From Trichomonas vaginalis G3 (lineage: Eukaryota > Parabasalia > Trichomonadida > Trichomonadidae), in the NCBI RefSeq assembly GCF_026262505.1, contig NC_067208.1, forward strand, positions 16,749,962 through 16,813,961: 64,000 nt of DNA, written 5' to 3'. Of the stretch, positions 49,700 through 59,439 are shown in pieces. The position numbers and the translations under genes are program-made. The number at the start of each line of letters is the position of its first letter. The stretch's first letter is position 1. The notes under the pieces were generated by a model that saw only the letters and a list, made by a program, of their open reading frames with translations, was not told the origin of the DNA and did no database searches.

Positions 49700-49960
49700 T
49701 AATTTTAGCTAAAAGTGACACACCCGTGAAGGGTGTGATTACCGATCGGTAATTTCGACAGTTTAGAATTTAAAATTTTTTATGGAACTGTTGCGAGTTT
49801 CATAAAGAATTTAAGGAATATAAGCAAAGATTTGAATCAAAATCTTAGACCTAAGCCGCTCGATTCGCTCGCGGCTTCCGCGAATTACAGATCAGCAAAG
49901 ATTTGAATCAAAATCTTCGAACTAAGCCGATCGCTTCGCTCGCGGCTTTCTTTATTATTT
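49700..49960. repeat. Hairpin-rich direct repeat (71-bp period)
   Basis: Two copies of a block that joins GCAAAGATTTGAATCAAAAT with a GC-rich hairpin AAGCCG...CGGCTT, at about 49823-49877 and 49894-49947. Just upstream are the hairpin CACACCCGTGAAGGGTGTG (about 49709) and the perfect palindrome ATTACCGATCGGTAAT (about 49739). The function is not clear; similar hairpins often mark ends of small transposons. Confidence 0.65.
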
Positions 49961-50050
49961 TAAATTTGCATATTTCCATCAAAAGTTCATAAGGTAAAAA
50001 ATTTCGTTTATTTTTACTAAGAAAAAAAAAGGTTTTTGATAATAAATTTA

Positions 50051-50455
50051 TTTTATTTCGAAAAAGTAGCAATAATCGTAAAAGGGTATTGATAGGCTTG
50101 CTAAAGTAACTAATTTTAGCTGTCAAATACTTTTGTATTTTGAAGTAAATTAGTATAAATTTGTTTTTACTTTTATTTCGAAAAAGTAGCAATAATCGTA
50201 AAAGGGTATTGATAGGCTTGCTAAAGTAACTAATTTTAGCTGTCAAATACTTTTGTATTTTGAAGTAAATTAGTATAAATTTGTTTTTACTTTTATTTCG
50301 AAAAAGTAGCAATAATCGTAAAAGGGTATTGATAGGCTTGCTAAAGTAACTAATTTTAGCTGTCAAATACTTTTGTATTTTGAAGTAAATTAGTATAAAT
50401 TTGTTTTTACTTTTATTTCGAAAAAGTAGCAATAATCGTAAAAGGGTATTGATAT
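50051..50455. repeat. 120-bp tandem repeat, 3.4 copies
   Basis: A 120-bp unit starting at about 50051, 50171, 50291 and 50411 (the last partial), essentially identical among copies. As 120 is a multiple of three, a minus-strand open frame of 40-residue repeats runs through it, but the reading looks like an accident of the period. The last partial unit overlaps the 3' end of a small minus-strand frame at 50413-50583. Confidence 0.85.
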
Positions 50456-50583
50456 TTATACCTCATTAGCTTATTTTGGCTTTCATATTCATTTAATAAT
50501 TCACAATCTTCATTTTTAAATTGAAGTTTAACCCATTCAGGATTTAAATGATGTTTAATTAATCGCGGAATATCTGACATCAT
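50413..50583 (-). other. Short frame starting MMSDIPRLIKHHLNPEW, end fragment of a virus-like element
   Basis: A 56-residue frame whose beginning matches the frame at 55820 (MMSDIPRLIKH), including about 25 bases of upstream sequence (AGAAGCTATATATAGATGAT). Further upstream both loci share GTGACTTTTTT. The two copies point away from each other. It is likely the left-end remnant of an element of the same family as copy C; the rest is not found on this side. Confidence 0.5.
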
Positions 50584-50719
50584 CTATATATAGCTTCTTT
50601 TATAAAAGATAAAAAAATAAATTATTTTAAAATTAATGTTAATTTTTTAATGATTTATAAATAAATATATTTTAATGCATCGTCTATATATAGATGTAAC
50701 AAAAAAGTCACAAAACCCA

Positions 50720-51514
50720 TTATGCATAATGCATTAATGGTTTTGTATGGTTGGTTGAATGGATTAGAATAATAGAATAAAATACAGAAATGATCATTTT
50801 GCAAATTATGGGAATGTGATAAGAATAAATCTTTAAATTTTGCAACATATAATAATCGAACATAAACAAGCATATTTATTGAAATAAATTCAAAATTTCG
50901 ATTCGAACGTCATCAAATTTCAGGTACCTTCGAATTAATTAAATAGTAACAATAAAATCGAATTTGAAGGTTATAATGCTGTCTCAATCGTTATAATTAA
51001 TTTTTTAGTGGAAAACTCCCAGGGTTCGAATCTATGAGACACTTCGTTTTTTCCAATTTGTTGGAGTTGAGATTTTAAAATCGTAAAATAATATTATCAA
51101 TGGATCCTCATTAGCATAAATAATCATTTACTTCTCGTCATATAAAAACAGAATACACAATCAAGAAAAAATTAAAAACTTATTTAATTGCATTATGAAT
51201 TGAAATACAAAAAAGAGCTTTAGAATATTATAGGCGATATATAATGTATTGCAATTAATTTATGATTGAAAAATGAATTTTATTGAATGACGTAAGGATA
51301 TAAGGAGCAAGATTGAGATTATTAAATGTGTAAAAGGATATCTATAATATATAGAGTAGAGATGATGATTAAAAAATAAAAAAAAATTGTAATTAAACTA
51401 TATTATTCAATTCTTCAGTATTGAAATGGTAAATAATGAGAGATAATATTTAAAGAAAAAAGGGAGTATTTAAAAAAAGGGGGGAAATGTTATAGTATAA
51501 TTAGATTGAGGGGA
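50720..51514. other. AT-rich stretch without genes
   Basis: No gene seen. At about 50977-51050 there is a tRNA-like stretch with a B-box (GGTTCGAATC) followed by a T-run, but no complete cloverleaf. Confidence 0.5.
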
Positions 51515-51892
51515 TATGAGCGAAATGATAGAGCAATGCAGACAATTGTGTCTGGTTCTATCATACCGGATACATTGCAAGTGCATTGTGCCCGGATTTG
51601 TTCAAATTCTCGCAAACACATTCTGATTGCGAGGATATGAGCGAAATGATAGAGCAATGCAGACAATTGTGTCTGTTTCTATCATACCGGATACATTGCA
51701 AGTGCATTGTGCCCGGATTCGTTCAAATTCTCGCAAACACATTCTGATTGCGAGAATTCGACCGACAAGACTGCATTGTCTGATCGTGTGATCAGGACAC
51801 AGTCATACCGGATACATTGCAAGTGCATTGTGCCCGGATTCGTTCAAATTCTCGCAAACACATTCTGATTGCGAGAATTCGACCAACTACGT
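51515..51892. repeat. Tandem array of about 118-bp hairpin-bearing units
   Basis: Two full units (about 51514-51632 and 51633-51750) and one partial unit (about 51800-51885). Each unit holds a hairpin ATGATAGA...TCTATCAT with an inner AGACAATTGTGTCT, a CCGG-bounded block around TGCAAGTGCA, and an 11-bp hairpin AATTCTCGCAA/TTGCGAGAATT. Before the third unit the first hairpin is replaced by a different hairpin of similar size (GACTG...CAGTC, 51768-51803). Confidence 0.8.
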
Positions 51893-54800
51893 AAAACACT
51901 AAAACTTATTTTTACTATATCATTTTATTTGACATCAAATCTTTTTGTACTTCTATTATATTTAACATTTATATCAATCAATTGCTAAATCAGAGATTTT
52001 GAACCAAAACATGGATTGCATTTTCAAATTTAGCAATTTCTGAATACTTGAGTAATCTCAATAATGCCTGCCTTTCAGTATTCAAGTAATAAATTACTAA
52101 TTAGAACAAATATAAGTGAAATAAGTCGGTGAAAACGAGCATCATTTGATATTACAAACAATTATTCGTAAATTTCTGGAATGTATGTTCGAGGAGATAT
52201 ATTCATTGATTTTTCTGAATGTTTATAAGTTTTTTGAGTCAATAGCCGAAGAATCTAGATTTCCTAGCATGAGTATGTTAAGTGGGCAGTAGAGAAATTG
52301 AGTAGCAAATCAGGCATTTCTGAATAGAATTTGTTTAAGACAAAAAAAAATTGATTCAATGTATAGTCATCTCAAAATCGCAGTTGAATAGCAATTCAAT
52401 TTTTTGAGAGAAAAAACGTGCATGAAATGCAATATGATTTAATTATATTGATAATTCAAAATAAACATTTTGAATATTGAATAAATGTAAACATCTAATT
52501 TTGTTAGTCCTGTCTTTCTCATAAATTTATAACAGTATACATCATGAATTGCTTGGTTTTATTAAAAATTTGCAATTTGGGTCACATTTTTAATCATTAA
52601 TATTTTGAAACTCAAAATCAAGACATTTTAATGAATTTTGATATATTACAGTTAGTTACTGCATCAATTCTGATGAAACAATGCGATTTCAATTTTCTGA
52701 ACAAAAAATGCTCGTTTATTATTTTCGTGGTATGATGGATAAATGAATTAACAAGCCGAAAAGCAATCCCAAACTAGCAGAAAATGGATACTTTTCCATA
52801 TGCGTTCAAAGGTCAAGTAGAATTTCTTAATTCGCCATCAAATTCAAATCATCCAGCAGGAAATGATTTGGAACTATAAATCTAAATTTCTAGTAACAAA
52901 GCTCAAAATTCTTCCAAATCAAAATTTTATTTTGGATTTTTTTCCAAATTACAAAATTTCATTTCGAAAAGAGGGTACTACATAGAAGCTAGTATGTATT
53001 CCTTAATTTCGACCCAAAATCAATTGGATTTCATTGATAATTCCTATCGTCTTATTTTCCAAAAAAACTATTTATTATCATTCTTTGTCTTGTATATAGA
53101 TAGTAAAAATCTTCGTCTTAAAACTTTTCTTAATCTCATAGAAAAAAAAGCCCTCAAATTAAGCGTCCAGAGCCTTGCCCTCTCAATCAAAATTAGAGTA
53201 GTGAGGTTTACAAATCCCAATTCAATACACAGAGGTTTACATTTTATATTGAGGGGCCCTCACTACTGAGATTTTGGGAGCACTATAGTTATCATTAAGC
53301 TTGTTATCAAATAAGCTTTCAATGTGTCAATCCATCATAACATAAACAGCTATACTTTATCAATCCATGTTGCCTCCTAAGAACCATCTTCGGGCTGTTT
53401 ATAATTGGCAATTTCATTAAATGTCGTTGTAAACTACTCACAGTAATAGAATAGCTTCTAAATTGCATGATGTCCTAAATTACGTATACATAAATGTACA
53501 TAAGAAAATCTAATTTCATTTTGATTGTATCCAGCAAGAATTTTTGCTAAAAAGTCAGAGATTCAAATCACATTCAAATGATAAACACATTTTTAAAATA
53601 TTCAATAAATCAGCTAATACAATTTTTCTGCAGAGATTAAATTTCAATCAGAAAATGCTTTCAAGGAGTTTTTTCACGAGTAATTTATCTTTTTCTTACT
53701 AAATAATATTTATTAGCTAAATGATATCAGAATATTGATTTAAAAGAAATTTGAAAGCTTATCTCAATGTTATTGTTTGATATCACCAGAAATAATCATT
53801 ACGAAACATTTGAGAAAACACCTAGTTACGCTTATTATATATACTTGTTGTAGATAAATTAAAAACATTAATTATTTGAAAGAAATATAGAAATTCCTTA
53901 TGCCAATATCATTTTTAATAGAACTTCAGAGATATAGTCTGCCATTTATTGAATATTAATAAAACAATAAAAATGGAAATCAAAAATTATTGCTTTTTAG
54001 ACGAAGAAAGAATTCGAATTCAAAGTTTGTGTAATAATACTTCATTTCGTTTTTCCAAAAAAAAATCAAAATACATTTTTTCAGGTGAAAAATTTAATTT
54101 TTGATAAAATTTTTCTTTTTCCGATTTTTTTTTGGAAATACTAACAGTAAAATAGAAAGGGATAAGTACCACAATTTTATTTCCTATCAGATGATATGAG
54201 GGAATTAACGGTCATTTTTAAAATATATATTTAATACTTAATATTAAATCAAAAAGTATGGAAATTTTGAAACAAATGTATTACCGTGTGAACGTATGTA
54301 AGCTAAATCAGTAAAGTATTCTGATAAAAATAGTATAAATAATGTTTTTAGTCTAAATATCTTCAAATTAGAAGTGTAAAAATGTAATGCTAAGATTATC
54401 GTGTACAAATGAGATCCTTGAGCTGTCTGTTATAAAGGTTAGAATATTGTAAGCTGCAAATTAATATTAATAACGTGAATTGTATTAATTCTACTGTTTT
54501 ATTTTGTTATAAAATTGATTATATGATAAAATGCTGATCTGTTTCTTTTACTGGATGACTATATGAAGTTGTATACAGTGATTTCTGTAGATAATTAGTG
54601 AGGAAAAAATATCTCACGATTTTATTAGCCAATTTTCTAAAAACTCAGCCATCTATGTATACACCCTAGGTGTAGTCTATGGCCACAGTTTTATGCCAAA
54701 ATTTTGGTTGGAAGGATGTGATTGTGTACTCTGTATTTTGATTACAGAATTTAACGTTTTTGTAATCTTTAAATTTCAATACAAACGCTATTTTTTAAAA

Positions 54801-54900
54801 AGTACTTATATTAATTTCAAGAATCAAAATTTTCTAAAAATGCAACTCGATGTTTCAATTTTTGAAAAAAATAAAATTTGAGAAGTTAACAGCCATTTTA
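51893..54900. other. Long AT-rich gene-poor stretch
   Basis: About 3 kb with no convincing gene; short frames at 52994-53269 and 54693-54881 are low-complexity and unsupported. Near 53206-53272 an inverted repeat AGTAGTGAGG/CCTCACTACT surrounds about 50 bases and includes the palindrome GAGGGGCCCTC. Otherwise nothing is recognised. Confidence 0.5.
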
Positions 54901-54914
54901 CGATGATTTCATTT

Positions 54915-55392
54915 TTCCCATGGAAGGCATGTTCCACGTAGTCAACTACGTGCTTTGCATGCATTTTGGCTCAGTGCACGGGGACCAAATACATGCATGA
55001 AAGCTTTATTGAATTAAGCTTGTAAATTGAATCATGCCCCTCCTGAAAGGGAATCCGCTGCTATATTTGTGGGAAAAAGCTATGTTTTGGGCAATATGGC
55101 AGCGTTTCTTGAAGTTGCTTTTTAGCAACTTCTTCTTATTTCCACTGATACTTAAATCAGTGGAGAAGCCAGCCAGTCGATAACCTATTTGACTGGCAAA
55201 TACAATCCCTCTCAGGAGGTAAAGATTAATTTCTTTAATCTATTGCTAAAGAATTTTAATTTAGATTCTATTTTCTTTTTTTAATCAAAAAGATAGGAAT
55301 CCTGCCGACAAACAATTATATGGGCACCATCATTGATGGAGAACGAGTGATGAGCTCGTTCGGAGGTCGTTTGCCATCTCTCTATTACTATT
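54915..55392 (+). ncRNA. Candidate structured RNA, many consecutive hairpins
   Basis: About 480 bases fold by eye into consecutive stems, far denser than the surrounding DNA. They include CACGTAG/CTACGTG (54937), an arm ACATGCATG pairing with TGCATGCA (54956-54996), GCATGA/TCATGC (about 54993-55037), a long-range closing stem CCTCCTGAAAGGG/CCCTCTCAGGAGG (55040-55219), and inside it GCTGCTATAT/ATATGGCAGC with a G-U pair, GAAGTTGC/GCAACTTC, CCACTGAT/ATCAGTGG and GCCAGTC/GACTGGC. After the closing stem come AGATTAA/TTAATCT, GATTCTAT/ATAGGAATC and GAACGAG/CTCGTTC. The strand is unknown; plus is chosen arbitrarily. I cannot match it to a known RNA class. A composite of foldback elements is the alternative. 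Confidence 0.4.
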
Positions 55393-55928
55393 TAAATGCT
55401 TAATAATATTAATTTAAAAAGCTATTACTGTATTTGATTTAGTGCATTGGTAAAAAAAGGGCCTAAAGTTTACTGGTTTCTTTCTCTCCAACACACTTTT
55501 TTTTAATGTTCTTTTAGCAAGAGAAGATAATATCTTAACGATTCCAATACAAACAAATGCAACAAAATATATGATATTGACATCAAATTAGAGTAGTAGT
55601 ATATGACGGGTTGTGTGACTTTTTTTGTAAACGTAAGAATTCATACAATATTGAGCGATTTTGTATCATTTTTTTTGACATATGAAGTAAAAAATGTATG
55701 ATTCTTACGGTTTTTATTCTTACGTTTTTGAATAAATCAAGATTTAAAAATTTTAAAAATTGTAAGACATTTACACTCAGCCCATACATAATGAAATAAA
55801 AGAAGCTATATATAGATGATGTCAGATATTCCACGATTAATTAAACATTGTTGAATAACTGAATGGAATCAAACTTCTTACGAAAAATTAAAACTTAGTT
55901 ATGTTTATTATTTTTTATTTTGTATGAA

Positions 55929-56255
55929 ATGAGTGAATCAAGATTCGTGACTGTAAATCAATTAATGAATAAACTTTCACCAATTCTCACCCAGGTTAAA
56001 CAAGTAGACGTTTATTTTGATGATTACATACAAAGTTTATTTTATAAAGGTAAGTTTAATATTAAACCTATTGTTTTTGCATTTGATGGTAAATTAATCG
56101 AAAATTCAAAAATTTGGGAATTAATTCCGGATATTGAATTTATAACAAATATTAAGGATAAATGGTTTAAACAACAAAACCACCTCACTAAAGTTCTTTG
56201 TAGATTAATGATTAAAACTGAGGAAAAAGAATTTAACGAGTTTAAATATCATCCG
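55929..56255 (+). pseudogene. Unknown leftmost gene of copy C, hit by a MITE
   Basis: The frame starts MSESRFVTVNQLMNKLSPIL, preceded by an A/T-rich leader. The protein is globular with alternating strands and helices (VDVYFDDYIQSLF, then IKPIVFAFDGKLI). The family is not recognised. A small Mutator-like element with a 10-bp target duplication sits in its 3' half; acidic, Asn/Gly-repeat coding sequence on the far side ends at 56780 and may belong to the same gene. Confidence 0.5.
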
Positions 56256-56265
56256 TGTAAAATTT

Positions 56266-56630
56266 GAGAGAGGGTCAAAGTTGCTATTTGTCACTTTTCC
56301 ACAAGAATATAATGGGGAAAAAGTTATCATATAGTTGATCTCATTCACTGAGGTGAGAGATGCATGTAGTGTAATGGGATAAACAGTGTGATTGGTGCTC
56401 TAAGTCCTAGGTTCGAGACACATTGGCTTCATTTTTCTCTTTTTTATTGACGTAAACTATTCAATTTTTGTGTTATCCATTCAAATTTCAGAATTTTTTT
56501 GCAGATTTCACGCTACATTCGAAGTTACCTTTTGTAACAACCACCACCGCCTACGAAAGACGAAAGTGTGTCACGATTTCACCCGGAAATCCGACGGTTG
56601 TTTAAGAGTAAGCACTTTTGACACCTACTC
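56266..56630. mobile_element. Mutator-like MITE (about 365 bp) inserted in copy C
   Basis: It is bounded by a perfect 10-bp direct repeat TGTAAAATTT at 56256-56265 and 56631-56640, the target-duplication length of Mutator-like (MULE) transposons, which are known in Trichomonas. Its ends are imperfect inverted repeats: GAGAGAGGGTCAAAGTTGCT on the left against GAGTAGGTGTCAAAAGTGCT (reverse of the right end), about 14 of 20 matching. It has no coding frame, so it is non-autonomous. It contains a tRNA-like B-box (GGTTCGAGAC) followed by T-runs, probably by chance. Confidence 0.75.
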
Positions 56631-56766
56631 TGTAAAATTTTAGAACTTGGTAACGAAAAACTTCAGAAAAAATTAAACGCAAGACTATCAAAAGATAGAG
56701 TTGAAAGAGTAAATAAACTCGCTAATGGTAATGGTAATGGTAATGATGAAGAAGAATTTGATGAGT

Positions 56767-57156
56767 TCAACATTGAACTTTAAGAAATAAATGATTATTT
56801 GAATTTATGAAATCAATTATTTGATTCATTCTTTCTTCAATCTCTTCTATTCTTTTTGTTAAATCATCTATTTTCATTAATGAGGTGATTCTTGATTGAG
56901 GAATAGATTTCAAACTAATCACTCCTTTTATTTTTGAAATTTTGAATCCATCAACTTTAAACATTTTATTCAATTTACATGTTGTCAATTCTTCAAATAA
57001 TTTTTTATTATTAGCATAATAGTCATTAAATTCTTCAACAGATGAAAAAATTTTTATTTCAGTAATTGGTTTAACAACGTTTATTTTTTGTTGAACATTT
57101 TCACTTTCATTTATTTCTTCCTCCTCTGTTTCATTTATTTTTAAAATCGGTTTCAT
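56767..57156 (-). CDS. 129-aa acidic/coiled-coil protein of copy C
   Basis: The N-terminus is acidic (MKPILKINETEEEEINESEN), the middle looks folded (IKIFSSVEEFNDYYANNKKL), and the C-terminal part is coiled coil (LTKRIEEIEERMNQIIDFI). The family is not recognised. Its 3' end overlaps the convergent coding end at 56780. It is divergent from the amphipathic gene at 57224. The frame looks whole. Confidence 0.6.
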   Translation of the reverse strand: MKPILKINETEEEEINESENVQQKINVVKPITEIKIFSSVEEFNDYYANNKKLFEELTTCKLNKMFKVDGFKISKIKGVISLKSIPQSRITSLMKIDDLTKRIEEIEERMNQIIDFINSNNHLFLKVQC

Positions 57157-57223
57157 TTATCATTAAATAAAAATTAGAATATAAGTGATGAAATATATTT
57201 TTTTAATTAATATTAAATCAGAA

Positions 57224-57460
57224 ATGGCGGCAGGATTCTTTAAAAAATTATGGGATGGAATTAAGAAAGCTGCGGGTTGGGTTCATCAAAAGATTATTAA
57301 ACCCATTGCAAACTTTTTGGCACCAGTAGCGAAAACGGCAGGAACTATCATAGGTGGAGTATTAGGTACTAAAGCAGGTAATCCGGCGATGGGAGCACAA
57401 GCAGGTAACGCAGTTGGTGGAATAGCTGAAGGAATACTTAATAAAATAGGAGGAAGATAG
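57224..57460 (+). CDS. Amphipathic Gly/Ala-rich small protein of copy C
   Basis: A 78-aa protein. I prefer the start at 57224 (MAAGFFKKLWDGIKKAAGWV) over one 13 codons upstream, because the minus-strand neighbour begins with almost the same residues. The amphipathic N-terminal helix is followed by a hydrophobic Gly/Ala-rich part with GTIIGGVLGTKAG. Such proteins in double jelly-roll viruses are membrane-active or core proteins; matched by style only. Confidence 0.65.
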   Translation: MAAGFFKKLWDGIKKAAGWVHQKIIKPIANFLAPVAKTAGTIIGGVLGTKAGNPAMGAQAGNAVGGIAEGILNKIGGR

Positions 57461-57489
57461 TGGAAAAATAAATTATTTTAAAATTATTT

Positions 57490-57705
57490 TTATCTCAGTA
57501 TCGGTTGTAGTCTTTGATAAACTTTTTCTCCTTTATTTAAAATTTCTCTTATTGGGGCAGCTTTTGGTGTTATTGATTCAGCAACGTCACTAATTGCTTC
57601 TTTATTCTTAAATATCCAATTTGCTCCCTTCTTCAATGTTTCCCAAACTTTACTCGCTCCTCTTTTTACTCTATCCCACAGTTTCTTAAATATACCTGCA
57701 GCCAT
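57490..57705 (-). CDS. Amphipathic basic small protein of copy C, paralogue of 57224-57460
   Basis: A 71-aa protein starting MAAGIFKKLWDRVKRGASKV. The first 11 residues differ from the convergent neighbour (57224-57460) at one position only, while the rest differs. The pair is probably an old tail-to-tail duplication in which only the amphipathic helix was kept. It is divergent from the capsid gene, with a 69-base gap to its ATG. Confidence 0.65.
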   Translation of the reverse strand: MAAGIFKKLWDRVKRGASKVWETLKKGANWIFKNKEAISDVAESITPKAAPIREILNKGEKVYQRLQPILR

Positions 57706-57774
57706 AGTTGATTATTTCATTAAAATTAAAAATTCATTTCCATCTTTTAATTTTGATTTTTTATTTAATGATAA

Positions 57775-59415
57775 ATGACGACTAACTATTTAGTGCCAAA
57801 CACTAAACCGATTAATGGAAATGTGTTTCATTCATTCGAAAAGATAAATGAAATATTCGCAAAGAATGACGGTAGAAGATATTATAGAGAACTTGAAAGT
57901 TCATGCTATGACTCTGATGCTCCATATTTTGATGATAAACAAACTCATTTAAGAATTACAAATCCGGCTCATGATGTGAACCAATTAGGTGACACATATA
58001 TTAAACGCAAAGTTAAAGCAACTCTAGTTTCAAATAAATCTTTCACATGTGATGCCACTTTTAAATGCTTACGTTTATTCGTTGGTTACAAATCATCAAA
58101 TCAAAGCTTTAAACAATTAGAAGTAGAAACCGAAAGAGGTGATGCCGGTTATCTTCAGATGGATTGCGCCCGTGAATCTTTCGCATTTGCAACATATAAA
58201 CCAAAATCAGAAAGGAAAGTTAAAAAGTTTGTTCATTCGTTATATAATAATGTTCAAAAATATGATAACTCAGTATGTGGTAAATATATTGACCCTTCAG
58301 AAGTTTTCAAGAGAGCAAATGAAGAAGTTGATGTCACTTTTGATATGATTATTCCGGTAAATGATTTGTTAGCATTTCAGGCGTTCGATGATTATCCTAA
58401 ATCATTTGGTGATATCATTCTTAAATATTATGTTTTCAGGGATACTTTAGTATTTTGTCAGGTTGACCCGTTAAGAGTTGCTGATTTACAAAATTACGTT
58501 TATGAAAAGATAACTGATGAAAATTATGAAAAGATTATGAATCATGTTTATAAATATGATCGCAAATTCCAACAAATCGGACTTCCTGCCAAATTAATTA
58601 CAAGCTTAGCCGCTACATCTGCTGACGCAACAATTGATGACGTTATTATTTCATGCACAAAGATGGAAGTTTTAGAGGATAAATGCATTACACCAGGATA
58701 CGGTTTAATTGAAGAATCAGTTAAAGCAATACCACGTTTATTTAGTAAGGAAGATCCATTCATGATTCTAGCTCAACATATTGACGTTCGTTCACTAAAT
58801 GGAGGTTGCATCACTCCTGAAGGTATTAGCTCAGATTTCTCATACGCTCTTCATAATGTTACAGATGTTGTGTTATCATTTCCGAAGAATGCAATGCAAA
58901 GAACAGTTTTAGAAAATCCAATGCTTCGAGGTCTTCAGGTCACTATAGATTCCAGAAACTTCCCCGATCAAGCGATGACAACAGTGGGTGACATATTCTT
59001 TACACGTATGCTTCAAGCTTCTGATTTAGATGGAGTGAATGAATGCACGGAAGAATACGAGGACTCATTAACTAGACCACTAAATGATGATGATGGCAAG
59101 CCATTAACTAGAACATGGAAAGACCAAACTTCATTCTTATGCACTATTCCAGTTCAACGTGATGGAGCGGGTATATTCTTTGATGGATTAGAAACTTTCA
59201 ACTCACAAGTTACAGTACAAGTGAAAGCTTATCCAATCATTCAGGGTGAAAATGACACTTACTGTTCAAAGGTGACAAATCCTCCTCAGGTTTGGTTTAC
59301 TAGGACTACATATTGGACATGGACACCGGATGAAGGTTTGAAATATCATCCAACAGGTACACCACCGCAGTATAGAAGTTCATATGATGAAATATTGATG
59401 AATAGAAATGTTTAA
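57775..59415 (+). CDS. Major capsid protein (double jelly-roll type), copy C
   Basis: A 546-aa protein in the position and of the size of Polinton major capsid proteins. Blocks that fit: the first jelly roll with a strand around KCLRLFVGYKSSNQ; the conserved IPVNDLLAFQAFDDYPKSFG with GDIILKYYVFRD; and beta-rich sequence throughout, including VWFTRTTYWTWTPDEG near the end. It would form the shell hexons. It is related only distantly to the capsid region of copy B. The leader before the ATG is TTTTTATTTAATGATAA. The next gene is the packaging ATPase. The frame is whole. Confidence 0.75.
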   Translation: MTTNYLVPNTKPINGNVFHSFEKINEIFAKNDGRRYYRELESSCYDSDAPYFDDKQTHLRITNPAHDVNQLGDTYIKRKVKATLVSNKSFTCDATFKCLRLFVGYKSSNQSFKQLEVETERGDAGYLQMDCARESFAFATYKPKSERKVKKFVHSLYNNVQKYDNSVCGKYIDPSEVFKRANEEVDVTFDMIIPVNDLLAFQAFDDYPKSFGDIILKYYVFRDTLVFCQVDPLRVADLQNYVYEKITDENYEKIMNHVYKYDRKFQQIGLPAKLITSLAATSADATIDDVIISCTKMEVLEDKCITPGYGLIEESVKAIPRLFSKEDPFMILAQHIDVRSLNGGCITPEGISSDFSYALHNVTDVVLSFPKNAMQRTVLENPMLRGLQVTIDSRNFPDQAMTTVGDIFFTRMLQASDLDGVNECTEEYEDSLTRPLNDDDGKPLTRTWKDQTSFLCTIPVQRDGAGIFFDGLETFNSQVTVQVKAYPIIQGENDTYCSKVTNPPQVWFTRTTYWTWTPDEGLKYHPTGTPPQYRSSYDEILMNRNV

Positions 59416-59439
59416 AATTATAAATTTATTTTTGATTAA

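Noticed and set aside
49908-50432. 174-residue minus-strand frame with 40-residue repeats
   Set aside because: It follows exactly the 120-bp tandem repeat and has no sensible protein composition; best explained by the repeat.
50977-51050. Possible tRNA gene with B-box GGTTCGAATC and a T-run terminator
   Set aside because: Only five acceptor pairs form, the T-stem is imperfect and there is no room for an anticodon arm between A-box-like and B-box-like parts; at best a tRNA-derived remnant.
51515-51892. CRISPR-like array
   Set aside because: Units are about 118 bp, contain internal hairpins and lack short constant repeats with unique spacers; the DNA is eukaryotic.
55583-55834. 83-residue minus-strand frame near the left end of copy C
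   Set aside because: AT-rich, with no start context and no likeness to other element proteins; it overlaps the inferred element border.
56375-56440. tRNA-like or SINE-like stretch with GGTTCGAGAC and T-runs
   Set aside because: No cloverleaf forms, and the stretch lies inside a MITE defined by inverted ends and a 10-bp duplication, so a DNA transposon explains it better.
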